In this document: piece after piece, positions 41,030 through 49,639 of the stretch
Position numbering within the stretch: position 1 is the first letter of the stretch
Layout of the letters: the number at the start of each line of letters is the position of its first letter
NCBI GenBank assembly: GCA_964602655.1
Contig: CAZRSF010000017.1
Span: forward strand, 1-64,000
Length of the DNA stretch: 64,000 nucleotides
Source: Moduliflexus sp964602655
GTDB taxonomy: Bacteria > Moduliflexota > Moduliflexia > Moduliflexales > Moduliflexaceae
Direction of reading: 5' to 3'
Made by a program: the position numbers and the translations under genes
Notes under the pieces: generated by a model
Told to the model about the DNA's origin: nothing
What the model saw: only the letters and a program-made list of their open reading frames with translations
The model's database searches: none

Positions 41030-41611
41030 AGAAACGCTCTCCTTTATTTATCGTATGTGCCGAAAGGCAATTGTTGCTATATTAACGTATTTTTCGTACT
41101 CGACACTGTTTGTTATAGCACATTTCATGCCAATTATAGCGCTCTTCATAAGTAAGCATTGGGCACTCCTGCGGCGCTGCCGTAAATGTTCGTTCCATGT
41201 TGTTGCAGAAGATACGAGGCGGGGGAGAGGGCGGTAACCTTCAGGATTCGGTAAAATAAATATGATGATTTCATATAGGTCAGAAAATTTTCATGCGGTT
41301 CGTGATTTCTGGTTTATTCAGTTTATTTTTTCACAAGCTACGCGATTCAGAGATAATCATGTGAATAATGTTTCGTAATTGGCATGGTGGATAAAATAGA
41401 CGCCATGTTGTTGAGTAGATGAGCAAGATGAACATGTATCGAAGTCAACATAACGCAGACGCGTAAAATGCGTGGAGCACGCTTTTGAGAGCATGTGCCG
41501 CCAGAATGCCTTATAGTAGCGAAATAGCGATTTCCCCCTCCCGGCAGATTTCAAGTTCACATAATCCACATTAGCGGACGTTGAGCGATACATAAGAAAG
41601 ACTTGCCCCTT
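41030..41611. other. Gene-poor region
   Basis: About 580 nt without a supported gene. A 78-residue frame on the minus strand (41357-41593) has no recognisable features and no clear ribosome-binding site. Confidence 0.45.
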
Positions 41612-41907
41612 TTATACAGCACTATACGCCTGTTTCAATTTAAAAAAGTTCACCATAATTACGCGCAACAATCGTTTACAACAAATCGCTGTCAAAAAGA
41701 CTATCAGCGTAGCAAGCAGATTGCCGCGTTTCGAAAGATTCGTTTCCAGTTTCTCCGTGATGACGGTAATGGCAGAGTCGAACTCGTCGCGTTCAGCCTT
41801 GCTTTTCAATGGAGTCATTCCGCGTGTATCCTGGATAGAGTATCCAGGATACACCCCCGGTGTTGGCCTATTTGTGAAATAATTGCTATGTCGTCATTGT
41901 GATTCAC
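41612..41907 (-). pseudogene. Small membrane-protein-like gene interrupted by a palindrome
   Basis: A GTG at 41907 with an excellent ribosome-binding site (aaggagaa) begins a frame (MNHNDDIAIISQ) that stops after 30 codons, just past a perfect palindrome (41824-41854). A second frame then carries MTPLKSKAERDEFDSAITV and a hydrophobic stretch (GNLLATLIVFLTAICCKRLL) to 41612. The likeliest reading is one small gene broken by the insertion, but removing the 31-nt repeat does not exactly restore the frame, so two separate small genes are possible. Confidence 0.4.
41824..41854. repeat. 31-nt perfect palindrome gtgtatcctggata-gag-...
   Basis: 14-nt arms (gtgtatcctggata / tatccaggatacac) with a 3-nt spacer, the same layout as the 33-nt family but different arms. 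Confidence 0.88.
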
Positions 41908-42214
41908 GATGTTTCTCCTTTATTAAAATGAATTAGTTCACATGGTCTCTCTCTCGCTCTGCTCCAAAGATGCCTGGGTCAGACATTCTCGGCGATAATA
42001 CGGTAAGAATGGGGAATGCGCGGCTTCTTGTTCTCCCCATTCTTGCCATTTACGAGATGAATAGCCACCTCTCCCCCGTTTCGTCCATCTTCCGTTTTCT
42101 CTTTGTGAAATATTTTTTATTTTATCATTTCTATTGACACAATCGGCGTGACTTTTGAGATTGATTGCAAAAGCAACCTTCTGCACTCTTCAACACATTT
42201 CATCGGAGGCGCGT

Positions 42215-43093
42215 ATGAAACGCTATGTATTTGTTTCACTGTTCCTGATGTCTGTTTTCGGAAGTTCGACGGCTCTCTCCCATACGATTTACACAAAAGA
42301 CGGCAGAACCATCTCTTCGCCGGATGTGTGGGAAGACGTTCAAGGGTATTATATTGATGACGTGTCGTTGTATGCGTATAAAACGGCGGGTATGTCCGAT
42401 GGGCTTGTGAATAAACTAACCGAGCTTCAGTTTCAGATTGCGCGTACCAAAGAGCAGCTTTTACACCGCATCGGTTCTGCCATCGGCGCGGCGAATGTCC
42501 GCAAATTCCAGCCGACCATCGAAAAATATATCGAAGAAAAAGTCGTGATCTCGTATGAAAAAGGAGGCAATACGCTCAGTCTCGAAAAGGATGAAGTCGA
42601 AAAAATCGTGTATGAAACGCCGCCGCCGCCTTTGAAAATGGATTTGATTGACTCCGATGACGCAGAAACGCGGCAGGCGATTGCCGCCGAGGAAGAACGC
42701 CTGTACGAGCAGCTACGCGAGGCGCGCGATTCGAAAAATACCCTGCCCGCCGGAGACCCTGGAAAGCGGATGCATGAAGAAACCGCGCAGAAGATTCAAT
42801 CGAAAATCAATGAACTGAAACGAAATCCGATTGGCTATTTTTTGCGCTATCATCCGAAAAGCGTCACGCTCTCCGCGCCGATGACGCCTGACGAATGCGC
42901 CAAACTCTGTGGCGGAGCGCCATCGAAAGTGGATAAACCGACGATTGCGAATACCTCGGAAGAAATGACGATCTACAAACGCTGCGTCGCCCGCTGTACG
43001 AATCCGCAGCAAGCGCTTGACGAAGAGAAGGACTCCTTGAAACGAAAAACAGATGACACTGAAGAAAATAGTGAGGAGGGGCAAGAAGATTAA
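42215..43093 (+). CDS. Secreted protein of unknown function
   Basis: 292 residues from the ATG preceded by ggagg. Signal peptide about 1-22 (MKRYVFVSLFLMSVFGSSTA). The mature N-terminus (HTIYTKDGRTISSPDVWEDV, then QGYYIDDVSLYAY) looks like a short beta-rich domain seen in lipid- or envelope-associated proteins with 'TKDG' starts. A charged helical region follows (AEEERLYEQLREARDSK; EETAQKIQSKINELKRN), then a four-Cys segment (CAKLCGG and YKRCVARC) that could form two disulfides, and an acidic tail. No family recognised. Its stop codon overlaps that of the convergent DUF2513 gene by 3 nt. Confidence 0.75.
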   Translation: MKRYVFVSLFLMSVFGSSTALSHTIYTKDGRTISSPDVWEDVQGYYIDDVSLYAYKTAGMSDGLVNKLTELQFQIARTKEQLLHRIGSAIGAANVRKFQPTIEKYIEEKVVISYEKGGNTLSLEKDEVEKIVYETPPPPLKMDLIDSDDAETRQAIAAEEERLYEQLREARDSKNTLPAGDPGKRMHEETAQKIQSKINELKRNPIGYFLRYHPKSVTLSAPMTPDECAKLCGGAPSKVDKPTIANTSEEMTIYKRCVARCTNPQQALDEEKDSLKRKTDDTEENSEEGQED

Positions 43094-43461
43094 GCGTTCG
43101 TCTGACCGATTTTTTGTTTTCCCGCCTGTTTCAAGAGCAGGTACAACGTATCGAATGAAACGGATGGTAGCCGTTCTTGAATCGTAGCAAGAACCGATTC
43201 CCAAAGTTGTTCTTGACGGGCGGCATCGAGAAACTCGCACGCCTGCCACGTCTGCCGCAGAATCACGGCATCCAGCGCGGCGTCAATCGCATCGGGAATC
43301 AGATGCTCGACTTTCAGCAGTCCCGCTTCTGCCAGCCATTCGACATGCCGGGCGACCGTCCGCACGTCGGCGAGGTCTTCTAATTGTGACACAGTGATAA
43401 TGCCTTCCGCAGCTTCGACGCGCAAAAGAATCTGTCGGATCAGATGGATATTTCGTTTCAC
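43090..43461 (-). CDS. DUF2513 family protein
   Basis: 123 residues from a GTG with ggag upstream, giving MKRNIHLIRQILLRVEAAEG, the DUF2513 opening. The rest fits that family: a winged-helix-like middle (VSQLEDLADVRTVARHVEWL then AEAGLLKVEHL) and a hydrophobic core before QACEFLDAARQEQLWESVLA. DUF2513 proteins are small, often phage- or island-associated, and of unknown function. Adjacent to the RelE-like toxin gene on the same strand. Confidence 0.78.
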   Translation of the reverse strand: MKRNIHLIRQILLRVEAAEGIITVSQLEDLADVRTVARHVEWLAEAGLLKVEHLIPDAIDAALDAVILRQTWQACEFLDAARQEQLWESVLATIQERLPSVSFDTLYLLLKQAGKQKIGQTNA

Positions 43462-43478
43462 AACATCTCCATACGTAA

Positions 43479-43739
43479 CTAATAGACATCTCGCCGATGA
43501 CCGATTTTTAAAATATTGATTTCCTGCTGTTGCCAATTGACATCAAATAAAACACGATAATTTCCAATACGCAATCGGTATTCCGCGAGAGGATGATTGT
43601 TCAGGCGCTTAATCTGCGAGATACCTGGAAACATGCGCAACTCTTCGATCCCTTCTTTGATTACGGATAATTGATGAGGCGCAATCTTTCGCAAGTCTTT
43701 CATCACGCTTTGCGCATACACGAGATTAAACATGTACAC
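43479..43739 (-). CDS. RelE/ParE-family toxin
   Basis: 86 residues of RelE/ParE fold: FNLVYAQSVMKDLRKIAPHQ, LRMFPGISQIKRLNNHP, LAEYRLRIGNYRVLFDVNWQ and ILKIGHRRDVY, which is the typical YRLRxGxYRVxFxV...xxHRxxxY pattern. RelE toxins cleave mRNA on the ribosome; ParE toxins poison gyrase; the HRRDVY ending favours the RelE group. The antitoxin gene upstream overlaps by 14 nt. Confidence 0.88.
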   Translation of the reverse strand: MYMFNLVYAQSVMKDLRKIAPHQLSVIKEGIEELRMFPGISQIKRLNNHPLAEYRLRIGNYRVLFDVNWQQQEINILKIGHRRDVY

Positions 43740-43920
43740 TCTCCCAAATCGCTTCGTGCGTCAACGTGTTGCCCTGACGAATCTCTTCTCGCCTCTGCGC
43801 AATCTCTTTTTTTAACGCCTGATATTTTGATTGATGAAGCAACAGTCGTATAAAATACGACACCTTCTCCTTGTCTTCTTGATCGAGCTTTTCTATGATG
43901 TCCATTTCTAACGGCGCCAT
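43726..43920 (-). CDS. Antitoxin of the RelE/ParE pair
   Basis: 64 residues, helical and charged (MAPLEMDIIEKLDQEDKEKV; ALKKEIAQRREEIRQGNTLT ending HEAIWESVHV). Gene order (antitoxin first), overlap with the toxin, and the family-typical C-terminal helices that wrap a RelE partner support this call; no DNA-binding motif is obvious. It starts 40 nt after the pentapeptide gene's 3' end. Confidence 0.8.
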   Translation of the reverse strand: MAPLEMDIIEKLDQEDKEKVSYFIRLLLHQSKYQALKKEIAQRREEIRQGNTLTHEAIWESVHV

Positions 43921-43959
43921 TTTCAGACCTTTTATGCTATATGTTAACGTATCGTTATA

Positions 43960-46827
43960 TTATCCCTTCTGCCGCCGTTCCGCCATTTCGCGGATTTTGG
44001 TTTCGGTTTTGTCAATGACTTCGTATTCCAACGTTTCTTCGATTTCCTGAGCGTCAATGTAGCTGTACGGCTCGGCGATGACGGCGTAGCGGCGGCGCAG
44101 CGTCGTCAATTCGACCGGCTCTTCCGCTCCGGCAAACAGCATCGGCTGAATCGGGATCGGCGTGGTAGTCGCCAATTCGATGACTTCATGCTCGACCTGC
44201 GACGGGTCGTTGAAATCCACAATCGCAAACCGGGAAATCGAGGACAGGGCGGCGACGGCGGCGAGCGATTCCGCTCCGCCGGGCTGTTTCACGTCCAATT
44301 TCAACGGCGCGTACCGGCGTTTTCGCAGCAGCTTGCGAATCGCCTCAAGCTCCGCGAGCCGCTCCTCTGAAAATCGCCCTAACATCAAGACCACTTTTTT
44401 CGCCACGCCATCCGAAATTTCGCGAACTTCCTGATCCTCAATCAACAGCGAAATCAATTGAATCACGTTGAGATGATCGACGGTAATCACGCATTCATCG
44501 TCTTCTTTCAGCACGAGATTCCATTGCCGCGTCTCGTCGTCCGTGTTGATATTGCAAACCGACAGCCCATACACCTGACAGCCGGACAGGTCGGCGCCGC
44601 TGAGGTTGGTTTCCATGAATCGCGCATGGCGCAAGTCCGCGTCGCGCAGGTCGGCATGGCTCAAATCCGCTTGCTGAAAATTGACCCAGCGCAGGTCGGT
44701 GCCGCTCAAATCGGCGTGATTGAAATCCGCGCCGGTCAGCGTGGCGGCGCTCAAATCCGCCCAGCGGATCGAGGCGTGGCGCAGATCGGCGTGGCTCAAG
44801 TTTGCCCAACGCAAATCGGTTTCATTGAGCAGCGTTTTGGCAAGGTTCGCTTCGGTCAAATCGGCTTCCAGCAGGTCAACGCCGTTCAAATCCATGCCGC
44901 TCAGATTCGCGCCGCGCAATTTGACTTTGCTCAGGCAGACCTGCCGCAGATTGACCTGCCGCAGGTCGCTTTCGTTCAGAATCGCGCCAGACAGGTTGGT
45001 TTCGTTGAAGTTCGCGTTTGTGAAATCGGTCTGGCTCAAATCGGCGTCCTGGAGATTCGCGTTATTCAACATCGCGCCGGAAAGATTGGCTTTTTTGAGA
45101 TTGGCCTTTTTGAGGTTGGCGCGGCTGAGGAAGGCGTTCGACAACTCTGCGCCACTGAGGTTCGCGCCTTCCAGATTCGATTCGATGAGAAACGCGCCGC
45201 GCAACTCGGCTTTGCTGAGGTCGATATTTTGCAGGGACACCTTGCTGAGATTCACTTTCGCGAGCTTTGCGCGGCTCAAATTCGCGTCGCGGAGCATGAC
45301 ATCGCTCAAATCGGCTTCCGTCATGTTCGCTTCGCTGAGATTCGTGCCGCTCATCTCGGCGTGTTTCAGATTGGCGCCCGTCAAATCAGCCCAGCGCAGG
45401 TCTGATTTTTCCAATAAGGTCTCGCTGAGATCGGCCTTGCACAGTTCCGTGCCCCATAAATCCGCGCGGCTCAAATCCGCCCGATGCAATCGCGCTTTTA
45501 TCAGGTTGCCGCCGCTGAGATTCGCCCATTTCAGGTCGGCGTTTTCCAGATTGGCCTCCTGCAAACAGGCTTTATTCAGATTGGCGCGGCTGAGATTCGC
45601 GCCGGTCAGAATGGCATGGCTGAGATTCGCGCCGCTGAGGTTCGCCCAGCGCAAATCAGCTTTGGCGAGGTCAGCGGCGCTCACGTTGGCATCGCTCAGG
45701 TTTGCGCCCTGCAAGATCGCGCTGCCGAGCTTCGCCTTGCTCACGTCAGCCCCGCTGACATCCGCGCCGCTCAGGTCAGCCCCGCGCAAATCCATCTCGC
45801 GCAAGTTCAGCTTTTGCAAATTGCATCCGCGCAGGCTCACGCGGCATAATGCCACCTCGGCCATATCAATCTGGCGCAAATCCGCGCCGCTGAGATTCGC
45901 GCCGTTCAAATCCGCGCCTTGAATTTGAATGCTGCTGACATCCACTTCGCTCAAATCCACATTGGTAAGGTTCGCATTGTGAAAATCGGTTTCATGCAGA
46001 TACGCGCCCCAGATGTCGGCGTTGCTGAGGTCTGCGCCGACGAGAATCGCCTGGTTGAGGTTTGCGCCGCTCAGGTCAGCCCCCCCGAGGTCTGCGCCGG
46101 TGGCGTCCGCGCCGGTCATATCTGCGCCGCAGAGGTTCGCGCCGCGCAGGTTGGCCTCATTCAGGTTTGCGCCGTGCAATAACGCGCCGCGCATATTGGT
46201 TTTATTCAAGGAGGCTTTGCTGAAATTGAGATGCGAGAGAATCGCTTTGCTCAGATTCGCTTCAGTCAGAACGGCTTTGCTGAAATCCACCTCGGTCAGC
46301 GTCGTGTTGGCAAGTGTCGCGCCCGTCAGATCAGCGCTGCTGAGATTGGCGCCGTTCAAGGCGACTTCGCTGAGTGTCACGCCGGAGAGGTTCGCCCGGC
46401 TCAGATCAGCGCCTTCGAGGTCAGTGCCGCGTAATTCGGCGCGTTCCAATTCCGCTTTGCCTAAATCAACCTTTTTGAGCGTGCTTCCGGTTAAGTCCGC
46501 GCCGCGCAGATTCGCGCCATTCAAATTGGCTTCAGTCAGGTCAGCGCCAGACAGCGTCGCCTCGCTCAAGTTTGCGCCGCGCAGATTTGCGCCGCGCAGA
46601 TTTGCGCCAGAAAGCGTTGCGCCGCTCAAATTCGCGCCCCAGAGGTTCGCGCCTTCCAAATTGGCGTCGCTCAGGTCAACCTTGTGAAAATTTACCTCTA
46701 ACAGATGCTCTTTGCTCAGTTGCGCCTCGCGCAAATCCAGCGCTTCTGTCGAAGGATGCTCCTGCCGCCATTGATTCCATGCTCCCGCGCCTGCCTGTAA
46801 CCGCTCAAGATCGTGCTGCTTTGCCAT
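43960..46827 (-). CDS. Giant pentapeptide-repeat protein with TIR-like C-terminal domain
   Basis: 955 residues (MAKQHDLERLQAG; gagg upstream). Residues ~25-35 (WNQWRQEHPS) are the cap motif seen in this group. Residues ~40-750 are about 140 tandem A(D/N)LxG pentapeptides (ANLSGATLSGANLRGANL), forming a long right-handed quadrilateral beta helix. The last ~200 residues are a separate domain: GLSVCNINTDDETRQWNLVL, VVLMLGRFSEERLAELEAIR, KLLRKRRYAPLKLDV and SISRFAIVDFNDPSQVEHEV. That layout (beta strand, GRF loop, 'R(F/V)xIxD..D' strand) is the TIR-like C-terminus found on such proteins in cyanobacteria and others. It may act as an effector module in a conflict or signalling system. A toxin-antitoxin pair lies just downstream. 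Confidence 0.88.
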   Translation of the reverse strand: MAKQHDLERLQAGAGAWNQWRQEHPSTEALDLREAQLSKEHLLEVNFHKVDLSDANLEGANLWGANLSGATLSGANLRGANLRGANLSEATLSGADLTEANLNGANLRGADLTGSTLKKVDLGKAELERAELRGTDLEGADLSRANLSGVTLSEVALNGANLSSADLTGATLANTTLTEVDFSKAVLTEANLSKAILSHLNFSKASLNKTNMRGALLHGANLNEANLRGANLCGADMTGADATGADLGGADLSGANLNQAILVGADLSNADIWGAYLHETDFHNANLTNVDLSEVDVSSIQIQGADLNGANLSGADLRQIDMAEVALCRVSLRGCNLQKLNLREMDLRGADLSGADVSGADVSKAKLGSAILQGANLSDANVSAADLAKADLRWANLSGANLSHAILTGANLSRANLNKACLQEANLENADLKWANLSGGNLIKARLHRADLSRADLWGTELCKADLSETLLEKSDLRWADLTGANLKHAEMSGTNLSEANMTEADLSDVMLRDANLSRAKLAKVNLSKVSLQNIDLSKAELRGAFLIESNLEGANLSGAELSNAFLSRANLKKANLKKANLSGAMLNNANLQDADLSQTDFTNANFNETNLSGAILNESDLRQVNLRQVCLSKVKLRGANLSGMDLNGVDLLEADLTEANLAKTLLNETDLRWANLSHADLRHASIRWADLSAATLTGADFNHADLSGTDLRWVNFQQADLSHADLRDADLRHARFMETNLSGADLSGCQVYGLSVCNINTDDETRQWNLVLKEDDECVITVDHLNVIQLISLLIEDQEVREISDGVAKKVVLMLGRFSEERLAELEAIRKLLRKRRYAPLKLDVKQPGGAESLAAVAALSSISRFAIVDFNDPSQVEHEVIELATTTPIPIQPMLFAGAEEPVELTTLRRRYAVIAEPYSYIDAQEIEETLEYEVIDKTETKIREMAERRQKG

Positions 46828-46874
46828 ACCGCCTCGTTCTTCGATGTTTCGTAAATAATACACGCCACAGAGGA

Positions 46875-46911
46875 AAGCTGTCAGACACGCTCAGAACGTG
46901 TCTGACAGCTT
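46875..46911. repeat. Type C palindrome
   Basis: aagctgtcagacacg / cgtgtctgacagctt with a 7-nt centre, upstream of the pentapeptide gene. Confidence 0.88.
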
Positions 46912-46988
46912 ATGTCAAGGCGTAACTTTCTGCCCTCATGCGTTGCTGTCAAGAAAAAACTTGCCCGCAACCCATTCGCGGCAACCGC

Positions 46989-48359
46989 TTACATTGGCGG
47001 CGTTTCCGTAACAGGAGCGAAATCCGCCACTCGCTGATGCTGTTCGCGTCCGAAATACCAGCGCAGCCGAAAAAAATTCGCGCCTCCGCGCCAGAGTTCG
47101 TCGAAAAAAACGATCCAGAGCAGGCCGAACAGTCCGGCGTGAAGCGGAAATATCGCCAGATACGCTAACGGAATGATGATCAGTGTGCCGATGATCTGCG
47201 TCTTCAACATCCATTTCGTATCGCCTCTGGCGCGGATGGAGTTCCCACCGATGACATTCATGGCTTGCGGAAAGATTGTCAGCGCGACGACATATATCAG
47301 CGGTCGCAACGCGCGAATCCGCTCCGGATCATTCAGAAAAATGCCTAAAATCATGTCGGGAAACAGGCAGAAAAACACGGAAACAATCAGACAGATTCCG
47401 AGCGAGAGCGATAATGTCGTCGCGCCGATCCGTTTCGCCAGCAGCAGGTCTTTCGCGCCGACTGCCCTGCCGACCAATGAAATTGTCGCGACCCCAAGTC
47501 CGAAATAGATGCTGAGATTAAAAATTTTGATGGTATGGGTAATGCCGAAAAAACCTGCGGATTCGGGGTCTAACGCATTTAAGAATCCAACCATCACGGT
47601 ATTGCCCGCCGACCAAATCATCATTTCCAGACCTGCTGGAACGCCGAGTTTGACCACTTTGCCGTATAATTCCAGCGCTGGGGCGAATATCCCGCGCCAC
47701 GAGATCGGCACGCTGGATTTGCGCGCCAACATCCAGAGAATGACGGCGCTGCCCATCGTCCCGCTGATGACGGTTGCCCAGGCCGCGCCAGCCACGCCCA
47801 TTTCCGGAAAGCCCCATTTGCCGAAAATCATGCAGTAATCCAGCGGAATATTCACTCCAGCGCGAATTACCGCGCCAATCGTAATCGGCAGCGTATTCCC
47901 CTGCCCTTGAAAAATCGCGCCCGCCGTCAAGACCATCCCGTCAAACAGGAATTGCAGCGAGAGGATGCGGATGTAGGTGTCGCTCAATTCAAGAATTTCC
48001 CCCTGCGCTCCTAATGTCGTCAACACGGTTCGCCCAAATATCTGCCACAACACGAGATAGACCAGGCCGATGATTTGATTGTAACAGAGCGATGTCTCAC
48101 CGATTCTGCCGGCGCGTTCGCGCTGTTTTGCGCCGAGTGTCTGAGCGATCAAGATATTCGTGCCAGTGCTGAACGACATAAAAAACGACAGAAAGAAAAA
48201 GTAGGAGACGCGGGCGTTCTGAATCGCCGAGAGTCCCAGAGTGTTATAATGGCCGACAAAGGCCATATCTGTGGACATTTGCAGGTATTGCACCAAAAAT
48301 TGCGCGCTTGATGGCAACGCAATCAGCAAAATTCGTTTCAACAGTTCTTTTGTGGTCAT
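46989..48359 (-). CDS. MATE family multidrug/Na+ efflux protein
   Basis: 456 residues from MTTKELLKRI; the in-frame codons further upstream lie in a palindrome. About twelve hydrophobic helices in two homologous halves, with MATE landmarks: STDMAFVGHYNTLGLSAIQN, GTNILIAQTLGAKQRERAGR, DGMVLTAGAIFQGQGNTLPI and RARGDTKWMLKTQIIGTLII. These antiporters use Na+ or H+ gradients to export cationic compounds. A WYL regulator is divergently transcribed from the opposite side of a type C palindrome and may control it (inference). Confidence 0.94.
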   Translation of the reverse strand: MTTKELLKRILLIALPSSAQFLVQYLQMSTDMAFVGHYNTLGLSAIQNARVSYFFFLSFFMSFSTGTNILIAQTLGAKQRERAGRIGETSLCYNQIIGLVYLVLWQIFGRTVLTTLGAQGEILELSDTYIRILSLQFLFDGMVLTAGAIFQGQGNTLPITIGAVIRAGVNIPLDYCMIFGKWGFPEMGVAGAAWATVISGTMGSAVILWMLARKSSVPISWRGIFAPALELYGKVVKLGVPAGLEMMIWSAGNTVMVGFLNALDPESAGFFGITHTIKIFNLSIYFGLGVATISLVGRAVGAKDLLLAKRIGATTLSLSLGICLIVSVFFCLFPDMILGIFLNDPERIRALRPLIYVVALTIFPQAMNVIGGNSIRARGDTKWMLKTQIIGTLIIIPLAYLAIFPLHAGLFGLLWIVFFDELWRGGANFFRLRWYFGREQHQRVADFAPVTETPPM

Positions 48360-48379
48360 AAAAATATTCGTTTGGTAAA

Positions 48380-48412
48380 AGTTGTCAGACACCTCGAAGG
48401 TGTCTGACAACT
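48380..48412. repeat. 33-nt palindrome (type C) between divergent genes
   Basis: Arms agttgtcagacacct and aggtgtctgacaact around cga; perfect. Confidence 0.93.
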
Positions 48413-48548
48413 TGATAGAAATAGAGTGATCATGTTGAGGATTGCATCAAAATCAGGCGGATTGAAGTCAAGGGAAAAAACAGCAGCGAATCATTGCTTG
48501 ACATTCCCGGCGATTCTGCCGAACATGTCCCTCAAAGGAGGCGTGGCG

Positions 48549-49553
48549 ATGGCGTCGAATCTCAACATGACGAATTTGCTGAAAATTATCACGGAAATCA
48601 AAACCAATCCGCATCAGACGCCGGAAGAGCTTTATTCGACGTTTGGCATCTCGAAAGCCGGATTTTACAAGTACAAACAGCGATTGGCGCAGGAGATGGA
48701 CTTCGAATTTCATTATGAACGCGGGCAAAAATGTTTCATGATTGATCGCGAGCCGTTTTTACCGACGCTCAATCTGGAACTCGGCGAACTCTCCGCGCTT
48801 GTCTTGAGCATGGGACAATTTTACGCTTCAGGCGGCGATTCGGTCGTGACCTATCGCGCGTTGAAAGCGGTGCAGAAGCTGGTGGCGACCTGCGCCGATC
48901 ACTCGGTTCGCCGTCAATTAGACCTGATGCTGGATGAAGCGATTGCCAATCGCGGGTACGGTTGCAAAGAGCAGATATTGCAGTTGGTGGAGCAGGCAAT
49001 TCAAACACGCAAGATTCTGCGCATTCATTACTTTTCACATTCAGAAGGGATGAAAGAGCTTGTGCATGAGGTCGAGCCGTATCTGATTTTTTTCAAACGC
49101 CGCACGTTGTACATGGATGCGCATTGCCGCGCAAAATGGGGCACGATTCGGATGTATCGCCTGAATCGGATACGCAACGCGGAAATATTGCCGCAGACCT
49201 CGTTCGAAGTTCGAGAAGAATATTCCTTCAAACAGCGCCATCGGCATGCCTTTTCGATTTATACCGACTACGCCGAAGATACGCCGACGCCAGTGCGGAT
49301 TCGTTTCAACCAGCATAAAGCGCCGTATATCGAAGAAGTGCTGTGGCATCCGTCGCAAAAAATCTTGCCAGACCCGGAACGACCAGGCAGTATTCTGTTC
49401 GAAGTCACGGTGTCATATCCGAAAGAGGTGATCTGGTGGATGCGGCAGTGGGGGAGCGATGCGGAAGTTCTCGATCCCCCCGAAATGCGGCAATATGCGT
49501 TAGAATTGGCGCGGCAGGAAGCGCGGATATATGAGCGGCAGGAGATAAAATGA
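48549..49553 (+). CDS. WYL-domain transcriptional regulator
   Basis: 334 residues from MASNLNMTNLLKII with aaaggagg upstream. The N-terminal helix-turn-helix (HQTPEELYSTFGISKAGFYK) is followed by a linker and a WYL ligand domain with RTLYMDAHCRAKWGTIRMYR and the (R)-x-Y-R-(L/M)-x-R-I core that contacts nucleotides or oligonucleotides. WYL regulators often control defence islands and stress operons. Divergent from the MATE gene; it is followed after 28-bp hairpin repeats by an rRNA/tRNA methyltransferase. Confidence 0.9.
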   Translation: MASNLNMTNLLKIITEIKTNPHQTPEELYSTFGISKAGFYKYKQRLAQEMDFEFHYERGQKCFMIDREPFLPTLNLELGELSALVLSMGQFYASGGDSVVTYRALKAVQKLVATCADHSVRRQLDLMLDEAIANRGYGCKEQILQLVEQAIQTRKILRIHYFSHSEGMKELVHEVEPYLIFFKRRTLYMDAHCRAKWGTIRMYRLNRIRNAEILPQTSFEVREEYSFKQRHRHAFSIYTDYAEDTPTPVRIRFNQHKAPYIEEVLWHPSQKILPDPERPGSILFEVTVSYPKEVIWWMRQWGSDAEVLDPPEMRQYALELARQEARIYERQEIK

Positions 49554-49557
49554 GAGA

Positions 49558-49631
49558 AACCACAGATGACACAGATTTCACAGATAAAGACCGACAAGAA
49601 AAAATCTGTGAAATCTGTGTCATCTGTGGTT
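49558..49631. repeat. Perfect 28-bp hairpin (ccacagatgacacagattt...)
   Basis: Arms 49558-49585 and 49604-49631 are exact inverted copies (beginning aaccacagatgacacag), loop 18 nt. Lies between the WYL stop codon and the methyltransferase start. Confidence 0.93.
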
Positions 49632-49639
49632 AAAAACTT

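Noticed and set aside
41938..42186. Minus-strand frame of 82 residues
   Set aside because: Low-complexity charged sequence without start signal; overlaps the promoter side of the 42215 gene.
44458..46687. Long open frames on the + strand opposite the pentapeptide gene
   Set aside because: They are antisense products of a highly repetitive codon pattern (ADLxG). They show no start signals, and the minus frame has clear pentapeptides and a typical C-terminal domain.
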